Positions 23,843-33,328 of a stretch of 64,000 nucleotides of DNA are shown piece by piece (within the stretch, counting starts at the first letter, position 1; every line of letters starts with the position of its first letter). This DNA is from Lenzites betulinus (Eukaryota; Basidiomycota; Agaricomycetes; Polyporales; Polyporaceae). The translations under genes and the position numbers were made by a program. The notes below the pieces were generated by a model, which was not told the DNA's origin, ran no database searches, and saw nothing but the letters and a program-made list of their open reading frames with translations. The DNA is taken from positions 496,001 through 560,000 of the forward strand of contig JABYQU010000010.1 in NCBI GenBank assembly GCA_022264855.1, given 5' to 3'.

Positions 23843-25410
23843 CCGTCTTCTGAGCTTTCCGTCCTCTCCATACCTCTCTTGTTACACGAGTGCATGGTTC
23901 CTTAAATCGGCTGGCTAACCGGGTCTTCATGTTTCTGGTGTGCTATGAACATCCGGAACGGGACTAGCGGTCATCGTTGCATATTCATGTAGGCGACTAC
24001 ATGAGCTATATCACCTCAAACATGGCGCATTGAACGCAAACAACTGCAGTTCCTGAGCAGCATGCTCTTCTCCCATGCAGTTCCTGAGATTTCAATGACG
24101 GAAACAATGACTCTTATGACTTTGCATCCCAGGCCTCCGGCGTAATCAAAGCATAGCAGCGCCCGCTGCGTAGCTCACATTTATTTCTAGCACCTGACCA
24201 CATGGAAAGCCTGTCTGTGGGATGCAAGTGTCCGCAGGCGCAGATAACGAGGCGATGCTGGACTTACACCGTTCTCAGCGTCCCTTGGTGTCAAGCCTCG
24301 ACGTCCGCGAGACCTGCGCGCGACTGATGGCCGTACTTTTCACACCATGGCCTACCCCTATGAACTTGAAAAAGACATCAGAGACATGGAAAGACGCGTT
24401 CGAGCGCCAGAGTATATCATACTACCTGATTAGATGCGTCCCACAGCTGCCAAAATGGAGCTCTCACAGTGCTCTCACGGAGTCTCACCCGGGAAAACTA
24501 CTCCGCATGCGTATCTCGTTCAACGACGCTAGCAGCCAGGCTTGCAATTTGCCCGTACCTGTTTCGATGAGTCGCCACTGCATACGACTACACATTGATC
24601 ACCCGTTGTGGTCAAGGCACTACTGCTTCGGACGTATGAACCGCCCGTTTGGGTTCATCGCGATCAGCACATGAGAGCGTGGCCGTCGTCCTGCCTCTCG
24701 TCTCAGCGCGCGCTTGGCCCTAATGGACACGGGCGCATACTTACGGCAGTACGGTAAGTTGACATGATGAGGTTTCAATGCTGTCCACTACTCGCCGCTC
24801 GGTGAACACCCGAGGCCGAGGCTATAGTTTCGCTAATAGCCCCTCCGATTGCGCCAAATCGCCCCCAGCAAATGGTATAGCGGAGTCCATGCTTTCCGTG
24901 TAAGCACAAGGATGGATGTGGTGGCTGTACTCGCGATTGGCTTGGAAGAGTTGGAAGCAGACGGTCGCTTTGATGCGCCACTAAACCCGTTGCTTTGATT
25001 ACAGGCTTACAGCGGGCTGGCGTCACGCGTGCTTTTCGACGGCCACCGACGGTCGACCGCACAGACCGCGCAATTCGTAACATTCCGTAACGCAAATACT
25101 ACTGACATCGGCGGCCACGCGGCGCCCTCAACATCGTCCTGCGCTCGGGTGTCGCGGATATCGGCATGTTGGACAGGGTTCCCTCCCCGGCGGAGTGGGA
25201 CGATAGAGAAATAGAGAGGCCCTGAGGCCGTATGGGTCTCGAGCCTTCCTGGTGCGGGGCGAAGCAAATTAGGACCCACTCCCATCTCCCAGGACCCTGA
25301 GAGTCCAAGACTGCAGAGCATCAGAGAAGTGCCGGCAGGCGACATCGCGAAATCCTCCGCGCCCGTGCTTCCATCACCTCAGCCTCCATCCGGGCCCAGT
25401 GAGTCGTATG

Positions 25411-25418
25411 GTATAAGT
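25411..25418 (+). promoter_or_regulatory. TATA box of the sedolisin gene
   Basis: GTATAAGT lies 65 bp upstream of the ATG at 25482, the spacing expected for a TATA-driven, inducible secreted enzyme with a short leader. Confidence 0.65.
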
Positions 25419-25481
25419 AGCCCGCCCTCGGCCGTCCGATGCCCCCAACCCTGTGGCCTGTCTGCCCGGGTCCTCGTCAAC

Positions 25482-27956
25482 ATGCGGTCGCTCTCTGTCT
25501 GGGTCGCCCTCGCGCTCTCCGCCGCTGTTGCCGCTCTCCCTGCCAAGGACTGTGTGCACAAGGTCAAGGAGAGCACCGCTCCTCCTCGCGGGTGGACCAA
25601 GTCTGCCCCCGCCCCCGCCGACCATGTCATCGAGCTCCGCATCGCGCTCCCTCAGCCCAACTTTGCTGAGCTCGAGAAGCATCTCTACGAGATCAGGCAA
25701 GTATATGTGTGCTTTATTTACGCGTTACATATCTAACATCATATACAGCGACCCGCTGCACGACCGCTATGGCAACCACCTCACCAAGGAGGAGGTAGAA
25801 TCGTTCGTCACGCCCGAGGCTGAGAGCATCCACCTGGTCAACGAGTGGCTTGCCTCGCACGGCTTGTACGAGGACAGCCTTTCGCGCTCTCCTGCGAAGG
25901 ACTGGGTCCTCGTGAAGGTCCCCGTGAGCCTCGCTGAGGAGATGCTCAAGACGGTAGGGAGCGCGCATACGTCCGATATGTGCCTATTCTGACAAGCACG
26001 CCGTTCTCAGGAATACCACGTGTGGACACATGACGCGAGCGGGGATTCCGTGGTCCGCACGACCGCGTACAGCATCCCCGAGCATCTCGACGCCCATGTC
26101 GAGCTTGTCCAGCCCACGACGATGTTCGCGCGCATGAAGAGCCTCAAGACTTCCTTCCACTTCGACGACGTTGAGGCGAAGGCGGTCGCTGTTCCTGCGG
26201 ATACCCCTCCGATCAGCATCCCCTCTGCGTCTGGCGGTCACGTCGACGCGAGCTGCAACAAGACGATCACGATCACGTGCTTGCAACAGCTTTACAACGC
26301 CGTTGGCTTCAAGCCTTCGACTGCCCACGGCAACGAAATCGGTATCACTGGTTACCTTGAGGAGTTCGCGAACATCCAGGACCTGCAGTCGTTCTACGCG
26401 GACCAGCGCCCCGACGCTCTCAACTCCTCTTTCACCACCGTTCTGATCAATGGTATGCAGCGCTTATGATTGACTACTAGCGAGTCTAATCCTTATGCTT
26501 CTTACAGGCGGCTTGAACAACCAAACCTTGGCCGAGGCCGGTGCAGAGGCTAACCTTGGTACGCGCTTCGATCTGTGATTTTCATGAATTTGAATGCTCA
26601 AACTATAGTTGATAGATACGCAGTTCGCTTACGGCTTGACCTTCCCGACACCCGGCACCTTCTGGTCCACTGGCGGTCGTCCCCCATTCACCCCCGACGC
26701 GATCACCACCACGAACACGAACGAGCCTTACTCCGAGGTATTCATTGACATCGCCAGAGACACTTGAACAGAACTAATCTGTTCTGGCGTCTACTCCAGT
26801 GGCTCGACTTCGTTCTTGCTCAAAAGAAACTGCCGCAGTCCATCTCCACCAGCTACGCCGATGACGAGCAGACCGGTATGCTTCCCATTCTTCGACAATG
26901 CGGAACCCTTTCTGACACCGTTTTGCAGTGCCCCCGAGCTTCGCGAAGCGCGTCTGCAACGGATTCGCGCAGCTTGGTGAGTTCTTTCCGGACGTGCTGC
27001 ATTATTGACTCAGCTGACTGTGCGCGCCAAGGTGCTCGCGGTACCTCGCTGATGTTCAGCTCCGGCGACGGAGGCGTCGGTGATGGCGAGGAGGACCCTG
27101 CTCTCCAGGAGTGCTTCACCAACGACGGCAGGAACGTGACCCGCTTCGTCCCTCTCTTCCCGCCCTCGTGCCCCTTGTGAGTGTCTTGGCTTTGGCTGTG
27201 CGTTGTTTGAGTGCTCAGTCAATAATCTCGAAAAGCGTTACCGCCGTTGGTGGAACGATCCACGTCCCCGAGACTGCGGTCTTCTTCTCCGGAGGCGGAT
27301 TCAGCGACCTCGTACGTCCCCCTGCCGTTCTCTGCGCACAGCATCTCAATCCGACTCATTAATTCATCAATAGTTCCCCCGCCCCGCTTTCCAAGAACTC
27401 GCTGTCACCAAGTTCCTGAAGACCCTCGCCCCAGGCACCTACAGCGGTCTCTTCAACCCCAACGGCCGCGTACGCCCACTTCCCTCTCGCCCACCCTCAC
27501 CTTGCTAATTAACCCTCCCTCCGTAGGCCATCCCCGACGTCGCCGCCCAGGCCGACCTCTTCCGCATCTTCCTCGCCGGCCGCCCCGTCTCCATCGGCGG
27601 CACGTCCGCGGCCGCGCCGACGTTCACAGGCATCGTGTCGCTGCTGAACGCCGCGCGCCTCGCGAAGGGCCTCCCGTCGCTTGGCTTCCTGAACCCGCTC
27701 ATCTACACGATCCAGGCGCTCGAGCCGAGCGCGTTCAACGACATCACTGTTGGCAACAACCCTGGGTGCGGCACGCCCGGCTTCAATGTGAGTCTCTCCT
27801 TGTTACGAGTTCTGTGCTTGTGTTGGGCTCGGGCTGACGTGGTGGGCGGTGTAGGCTACGAAGGGCTGGGACCCGATCACGGGTGTGGGCACGCCCAACT
27901 TCGGGAAGCTGAAGGATATCGTGACGCTCAACCTGCTGGGCATCGCGGGCCTGTGA
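25482..27956 (+). CDS. secreted sedolisin, tripeptidyl-peptidase type (MEROPS S53), 612 aa, 12 exons
   Basis: Exons are 25482..25696, 25749..25953, 26011..26452, 26508..26558, 26616..26737, 26800..26875, 26929..26976, 27032..27176, 27236..27311, 27374..27469, 27527..27787 and 27855..27956. The signal peptide MRSLSVWVALALSAAVAALP is followed by an S53 activation propeptide to about residue 200 (LHDRYGNHLTKEEVESF, EYHVWTH). The catalytic domain shows the Glu/Asp pair in AEANLDTQFAYG, the oxyanion Asp region SISTSYADDEQT, the nucleophile in GGTSAAAPTF and the C-terminal Ca2+ site region (NDITVGNNPGC, GWDPITGVGTPNFGKL). The protein is predicted to be secreted and to act at acid pH, releasing tripeptides for nitrogen nutrition. 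Intron 1 is GC-AG (GCAAGT donor), required by the frame. Potential N-glycosylation sites (NKT, NSS, NQT, NVT) are present. Confidence 0.95.
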
Positions 27957-28096
27957 GTGGTTTGTTGTAAGCGTGTAGTTTACACATGGCACTCCCTACT
28001 TGAAGGAAGTTCAAATTGATTATTGGACTGTCTTACACCGGACGCCGACGTGCATGTGCGTTGGAATCACGAACCGCTACTCTCTGACAAACGCGA

Positions 28097-29295
28097 TCAT
28101 GCCGCCTCCTCTCCGCTCTTGGTCTTGAGCTCATCTTGCGATGTGGTAGGCGGAACGGGCAGGGTGACTTCCAAAGACCGCTTCTCTTCGACAGAGCGGC
28201 CAGGGCCTGCCATCGGTTCTTGCGGCTGAGGCTGCATGGACTGTGCGCCCTTTGCAGGGTCGGAATGCCGCCTGAGTTCGTCCTCTGGTGTTGGGTAGTA
28301 CCGCTTGACACAGCTCTTCGGGTGGAAGCTGTGCACGCGACGGGTCCAGGTTTTAGTGGAGGCGCTGTGCGCACTAAAAGAGTGCGCGAATCAGCTTCAC
28401 TTCGAGTTTGTTGAAACGAGAAGCCTTTGGCGGACATACCTCAAAGCCACTTATGCACTCACCCTAACACAATTTTGCAAGCTCGCGAAAGTACAACAGA
28501 AAAACAGAAGGATGATACGCACATAGGACACACCCCACGATGCAGGGCAGACACAACCACGGCATGATCGCTATGATGACGTCGCCGCACCCTTCTACGC
28601 AGCGTAAGGGGATCGACATTGCCTGGGTGTCGTCAGGATACTTGGGTTCGTTTGCGGAAGGTGCAACCTCTATGCGTGCGATCAGCCAACAACGGGAACA
28701 AGAGAGAACCCCGCAATGATGAGACGTACTAGTGCTCGACTCGCTCACTGACATTGTCGTATCCAGGCGAGAGGAGGGTGCTTCTCGGTCGGAAGAAGTT
28801 ATCGTGGCTGACGAAGTACCTTCGAAGCTGCGATACAACCAGGCATTAAGACTAGTAGGCATGCCATCACTGGCAACGCTGCGGTGATTAAGACGGTCAG
28901 CCGGCCGACAGCGCAAGTACTTCTCGACGCAGTAGTATGCCGTAATATGTGCTGAGAGATAGCTCTATACGAGCACATCGTCCGGTTAGCAACTTAAAGA
29001 CTAGACTGATCACTACAGCAGGTCGGTGTGCCGTATGCGAAAACAGTTAACATCCTCAGTTTAAAATGTCGAGTATTCCGAGTCGTGATGAGTAGCCAGG
29101 CCCCGGCAGCGATCACGCAGATGAGCAGCCAGACAGACAGCCAGTTCCAGAAGGCCCTACATAGACTCCAGCCTAGAGTACCCGAGACACGACGAGGTTC
29201 GAGACGAGATGGCTCATCCCAAGCCAGTGACGGTTATGCGCAAAGCCTAAACTCCGTACTACCTCCCGTGGCTGTGCTAATGTTAACGTCCACAT
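28097..29295 (-). CDS. predicted multi-pass membrane protein, unrecognised, approximate exon structure
   Basis: No long ORF covers this gene, but several minus-strand exon-like frames encode clear membrane helices. The start is likely at 29295 (MWTLTLAQPRE, then a GTAGTA intron). The first helix is WLSVWLLICVIAAGAWLLI (about 29065-29150). A second is TVLITAALPVMACLLVLMPG (about 28840-28905). A third is CGDVIIAIMPWLCLPCIVG (about 28530-28590), after a Cys-containing loop. The gene ends with a charged tail, YYPTPEDELRRHSDPAKG to EEAA-stop at 28097. A TATA element (minus strand) at 29378-29384 stands about 85 bp before the proposed start. Intron borders between the helices are uncertain, especially at 28920-29010 and 28300-28520. 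No family is recognised. It is convergent with the sedolisin gene. Confidence 0.45.
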
Positions 29296-29655
29296 TTGAA
29301 GGACCAGGATGCGACGTATCCCAAACCCGCCCATCCATTCCGAGTACGAAAGTGGTGTATATTCCGGCCAGAGGGCGATATATACGCAAAGGGAAAATGT
29401 GCTAGTAGGTAGACGTCGACGAACGGCGCACGGGCGATGTCGGCGTAGGGTGTGTAGGTAAAGTAGTGGCGGGCGGGGTGTGTGGTGGTGTACGGTGTGG
29501 TGTGTGGTGTGGTGGTGTGCGGTGAGGAGTGGGGGTGAGAGGGGGTGTCGCATGGGATAGAGTAAGCCAATAAGTGTTATAGCAGCAACGAAACGTGATC
29601 TAACAGCACTTCGACAACAAGCGGGCGGGCGGCGGGCGTGACGAGAACCTCGGTC
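29296..29655. other. intergenic with TATA box and GT-rich repeat
   Basis: This 360-bp spacer holds the promoter of the minus-strand membrane gene (TATATAT at 29378-29384, minus) and the 3' region of the ubiquitin protease. A GT-rich simple repeat fills 29468-29550. Confidence 0.5.
29468..29550. repeat. GT/GGT-rich low-complexity repeat
   Basis: The stretch is made almost only of GTGTGG and GGTGGTG units, with no coding potential. It is strongly strand-asymmetric (G+T on plus). Confidence 0.8.
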
Positions 29656-32284
29656 TTACGCACGCAACGACGTAGACGCGGAAGGCGCGGCCTGCGCCTG
29701 CGCGACAGCGTCCGCCTGCGAGATCGACCGCTTGCTCTTCCGCAGACGCGCCGATCCGGACTTGCTCGACGGCGTCGGCGACAGCGGGGGCCGCTGTGGG
29801 GACACGGGCGGCTCCCCACCCCCGTTCGGGGGCGTGTGCGGCCTCGCACTCGACTGGTGATGCGTCGAGTGGTGGGACGGGCGACGCTGGTGGTGTGGCT
29901 TGCCGTTCGGCACGGTGGCATCGCCGTTAGTGTGCGCAGTGGCCGTCGACGTCGATGCAGTGGTGGACGCGGAGACAGAGCTGGACGTGGACTGGTGGCT
30001 GTGAGAGGTGTGCCGCGAGCTCGCAGTCGCAGTCGTGCTCGAGCTCCCCGTGCGCTCCATCGGTGGCGCGCTCGGGCGCCGATGCGCCGACGTCCGACGC
30101 ACAACGCGCGGGCCCACGACCTTCTCCTTCTCCTCCCTCCGCTCCCTGCTCTCCCTCCGCCGCCCAGCGTCCCCGTTCACCCCGTTCGCCCTGCTGCTCT
30201 CCCGCCGCGGCTGCTCCGGCCTTACCGCCACCTGCGCGCTCGCGTGCGCCTCCTCCGGCTTGACGGTCTCCTCGGAGCCGCGCGGCGAGCCCGTGTACGG
30301 CGACGCGCGCGGCTGCTGTATGCGCTCGTAGTACAGCATGAACGCGCCCGCGCCCTCCTGCAGCACGCGCTCGATGCCGCACTCCTGCACCGCGTCGTCG
30401 CTGATGCGCAGCCACCCGCGCCCCGCGCGCGTGTCGCCGTCGCGCACGGGACCGGCGCGCTCGCACTTAGCGCAGTCGCAGCCGAGCGGGCACGCGAGTT
30501 GCGGCGGGGCGAAGCGGCGCTCGCGGGTGGAGGGGGGGCGCGGCTTGCGCCGGAAGCACACGTAGTGCCCGAAGGAGTGCTGGCCGTAGTGGCAAACGAC
30601 GGCGGAGAGGCGGTACAGCGTGCGGGGGACGGCGTACGTGGACGGTGTGGGCGTCACGGAGCGCTGGATGGGGAGCGGCGGGGGCGGCGCGGAAATGGGC
30701 GCGGAGGGCTGCGTGGAGAGTTGTCCGGAGGTGGTGAACGGTGTGAGGTCTAGGATTTCGGGGAACATGACGCGGCAGTTGTTTTTGGTGGCGTGGTGGC
30801 CGTAGTGCATGGAACGGTTCAGGTGCAGCGCGAGCACGGGCGGAGGCTGCCGCATAGGGTCAGGCCCTGAATGAGGAACACAGTAAAAGATGGACGCACG
30901 CGAGCAATCATGGACTGCTTCGTGGAAGCCCGACTGAAGACCTTCTCCATCTTCACACCCTTCAGATCTTCCTCAATTCGGCCCTCGTCGATAGCTGCCT
31001 TGACGCGGGTCGCGAGCTTTCTCGCATCACGAGCACGTTTCTTCTTGGAAGAGGACGGGTCGTTGGAGGTTTGCGATGCTTCCGTCAGTCTATCTGCCTC
31101 CTGCTCTAACCGGTGCTGGGTGGCGACCATCGAGCATTTCCGACATATGCAGTCATTCAGCAGCTCCAACCTCGTGTAGTCTTCCAAACAGTCCTCGAGG
31201 TGGCACGCAGCCTGGAGCCCGTGAGGATAGAGCAGACGCGAAAACGAGTAGTACGTACCGCCATGCGGGGCAGCGCAAGCTGCCAGTTGTCGAATGGAAA
31301 GTGCATGACCGCCTCTGTGTACCCGCACTCCATACAGCTGCGCCGGTTCGCAGTTAGCCCGTCGAACACCGTCTGATCACGGATAGTGAGGGCCTCTTGT
31401 TTCGTGAGCGCCCCCAGGCCACGGTCCCGCCGACTCTCCTTCGCCACCGCGGTGGCCTCGTTCTTGATGCATTCTGAGAGCAGTTGGAAGAGCTCCTGCG
31501 CGTCCTGGTGTTCCCGGGAAGAGAAGAGGGAGTTGTGTTTGCCGTGGCTATGGTTCGACAACGCGGCGATGATGTCAACCGGCCGTAATGGACGCGAGGA
31601 AGAGGCGGGCGTGTTGAGGACTGTCATGGGTCATTGTCAGGCGAGGGACACGTGAACAAGGGGAGAGCACGCACTGCGAACGAGTTCACGTAACGAATCG
31701 ATTACGGGGGTGGGCACGTCGAGTGCCTCTGCCCGCGCATGGATCTCGTCTAGTTGCGGTTGTAGATATACCAGTGATGCCATGGCCTACGGGCACATAA
31801 GCGGTGGCAAAAATTGTGGCGGAGGTAAATATAGACGCACCTGCAGAGTCGAGTTCATGAAGCAGTAGGTGCCGGAGATGTTGACCAGGCCGGGGTAGTA
31901 GCCATCTTCTGTCGAGCTTTCGTAGGAGCTCTCTGGAGGTGACTGTTGGCGAAGCTGCCGGAACGGAGATGACGTCCGGCTGCACGTACCTTGACCAGAG
32001 GGCCGGGCGGCCTGTTCATCACGAGTACGTACGTGCTTTCGCTTGAGCTTCTTCCTGTCCGAGCCGTTGGAAGATGAAGAGTGGTCAATCCAGTTCCAGG
32101 GCAAGATGAGGGCGAGGGAGTCGAAGACCATCGAGAGTGTGGCGGCGATCGAGTGACGGTAGGAGTTCAGACAGAGCACGAGAGTGGGGACAATGAGGAG
32201 GATGACCAGCGGGGCGATCTGCTGGAAGGCTGGGTTGGAGAGGACGAGGTAGGCGATGTGGTCCAGGTCGCCGTGCAGCAGCAT
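29656..32284 (-). CDS. membrane-anchored ubiquitin carboxyl-terminal hydrolase (USP; Ubp1/USP30-like), 806 aa
   Basis: Exons are complement(29656..30846, 30900..31211, 31259..31620, 31675..31786, 31841..32284), 807 codons. An N-terminal transmembrane helix (APLVILLIVPTLVLCL) lies near residue 30. The USP Cys box is LVNISGTYCFMNSTLQ (nucleophile Cys). The domain continues with SREHQDAQELFQLL, the zinc-ribbon pair MECGY and CICRKC, RPPPVLALHLNRSMHYG, and the His box QHSFGHYVCFRRK with GWLRISDDAVQEC. After MLYYERI comes a 220-residue Ser/His/Pro-rich disordered tail. An N-terminal anchor plus USP resembles yeast Ubp1 and the mitochondrial USP30, so an ER or outer-mitochondrial site is inferred. 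The long fragment 31787-32284 stays open with no intron. A tRNA gene starts 167 bp upstream on the other strand. Confidence 0.92.
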
Positions 32285-32450
32285 TTAGCTCAGATAGACA
32301 ACCTCTAGCTAAAGCCGACCATGTGGTGGTATGAAGAGAATTGAGCTCACCCAAGCTGCAGAATATCTCGCAGCGCCCGCGCCCAGCACCGCGGGAGAGT
32401 CAGCCAGTCCCAAACAGGGATATATCCTAATTAGTACGGCTTACTTGCAT

Positions 32451-32556
32451 GGCTACCTGGCGCAATGGTAGCGCGTTTGGCTTCGATCGCCGACGGCAAG
32501 TAGTCCATCATGCAAACTACACCAAAAGGTTGCAGGTTCGAGTCCTGCGGTGGTCA
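32451..32556 (+). tRNA. tRNA-Arg (anticodon UCG) with a 34-nt intron
   Basis: The acceptor stem GGCTACC (32451-32457) pairs with GGTGGTC (32549-32555, with two G-U pairs), followed by discriminator A. The D arm is GCGC-AATGGTA-GCGC and the anticodon stem is TTTGG/CCAAA. The loop is C-T-TCG-A, so the anticodon is TCG. The T arm is GCAGG-TTCGAGT-CCTGC. An intron at 32487-32520 sits in the canonical position one base after the anticodon. A-box and B-box promoters are intact, and a T4 run at 32561-32564 can terminate Pol III. Confidence 0.93.
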
Positions 32557-33328
32557 TACCTTTTGATCCTGCTTTATTGCTGCATCTTCCGAGGTTTGAG
32601 AGCGTCCAAACGAGCAGGAGAGCCGGAGGCAGCGGTCGATTTCCTGATTCCGAGCGTGGAACGCTTGGGAGGTGGCTGTGCTGAGCGTGGGAACGCACCA
32701 ATTGGAAGCGCCCCTTCCTCTCGCCCACTCGTTTCCCTGTTTTGCGCATCGATCAACCTCTCCACGTATATCTAGAGCACTCACCACCAGTCCTTTATAT
32801 CCACATATCAAGTTCTCTGGAGGATGAACTATCCGTGGCCGGATATATGCTCTGTGCAACATGGGCGACCCGTAGGCGCCCGTTAAGCTAGATCGAAACC
32901 CCGCCGTCTCCCCCCATCCTGATTCCCCTGAGCCTCGGTTAATCCACGAGGATGTAGCTGCTATCCATGTATCTCACTTTTGCTTTCCGCTTGTAAGGCC
33001 CTGGCATGTAGGAGAAATGAACCACTGATAAGGATATCTGCAGAGGGCAGAGACGATGGACACCGATTTGCCAGGTGCCTTACTGGGAGGCCAAGCCTCC
33101 AAGCTCTAAGCCTGTACTTACGGCGTTGTGGACGTTGTATAGCTGCTATGGGTGGGTAGATGTGGCAGTGCGTTGTGCATACGAGGCATGAACACAACGC
33201 CCACCCGCAGAGGTTACGAGACGGGCCAAGACACGCTTTCTGACTCCCGGCGCACATCCAGAATCGCAAATGATGCTGTGGTATGCCATTATGCTCATAC
33301 ACCCATACTTATACTTCTCCCACCCCAC
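32557..33328. other. intergenic, no gene seen
   Basis: This 772-bp region lies between the tRNA terminator and the Cdc7 stop codon. Only short, random-looking frames are present. Confidence 0.45.

Larger units (their letters stand above)
23527..25481. other. 2-kb intergenic region with a tandem repeat and the sedolisin promoter
   Basis: Apart from the ACTC repeat at 23751-23842 and the TATA box at 25412, nothing convincing is seen. A 150-codon frame at 24222-24674 has random-looking composition and no splice partners, and I do not call it. Confidence 0.45.

Noticed and set aside
24222..24674. 150-codon ORF in the 2-kb spacer
   Set aside because: No domain, no splice partners and neutral composition; likely chance.
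28033..28437. 134-codon minus-strand ORF
   Set aside because: It is the wrong frame over the membrane-gene tail; the adjacent frame ending at 28097 has the protein-like charged tail.
29638..30753. 371-codon plus-strand frame
   Set aside because: It is antisense to the last exon of the ubiquitin protease, Arg/Ala-rich from GC-rich codons, and the minus strand carries clear USP motifs.
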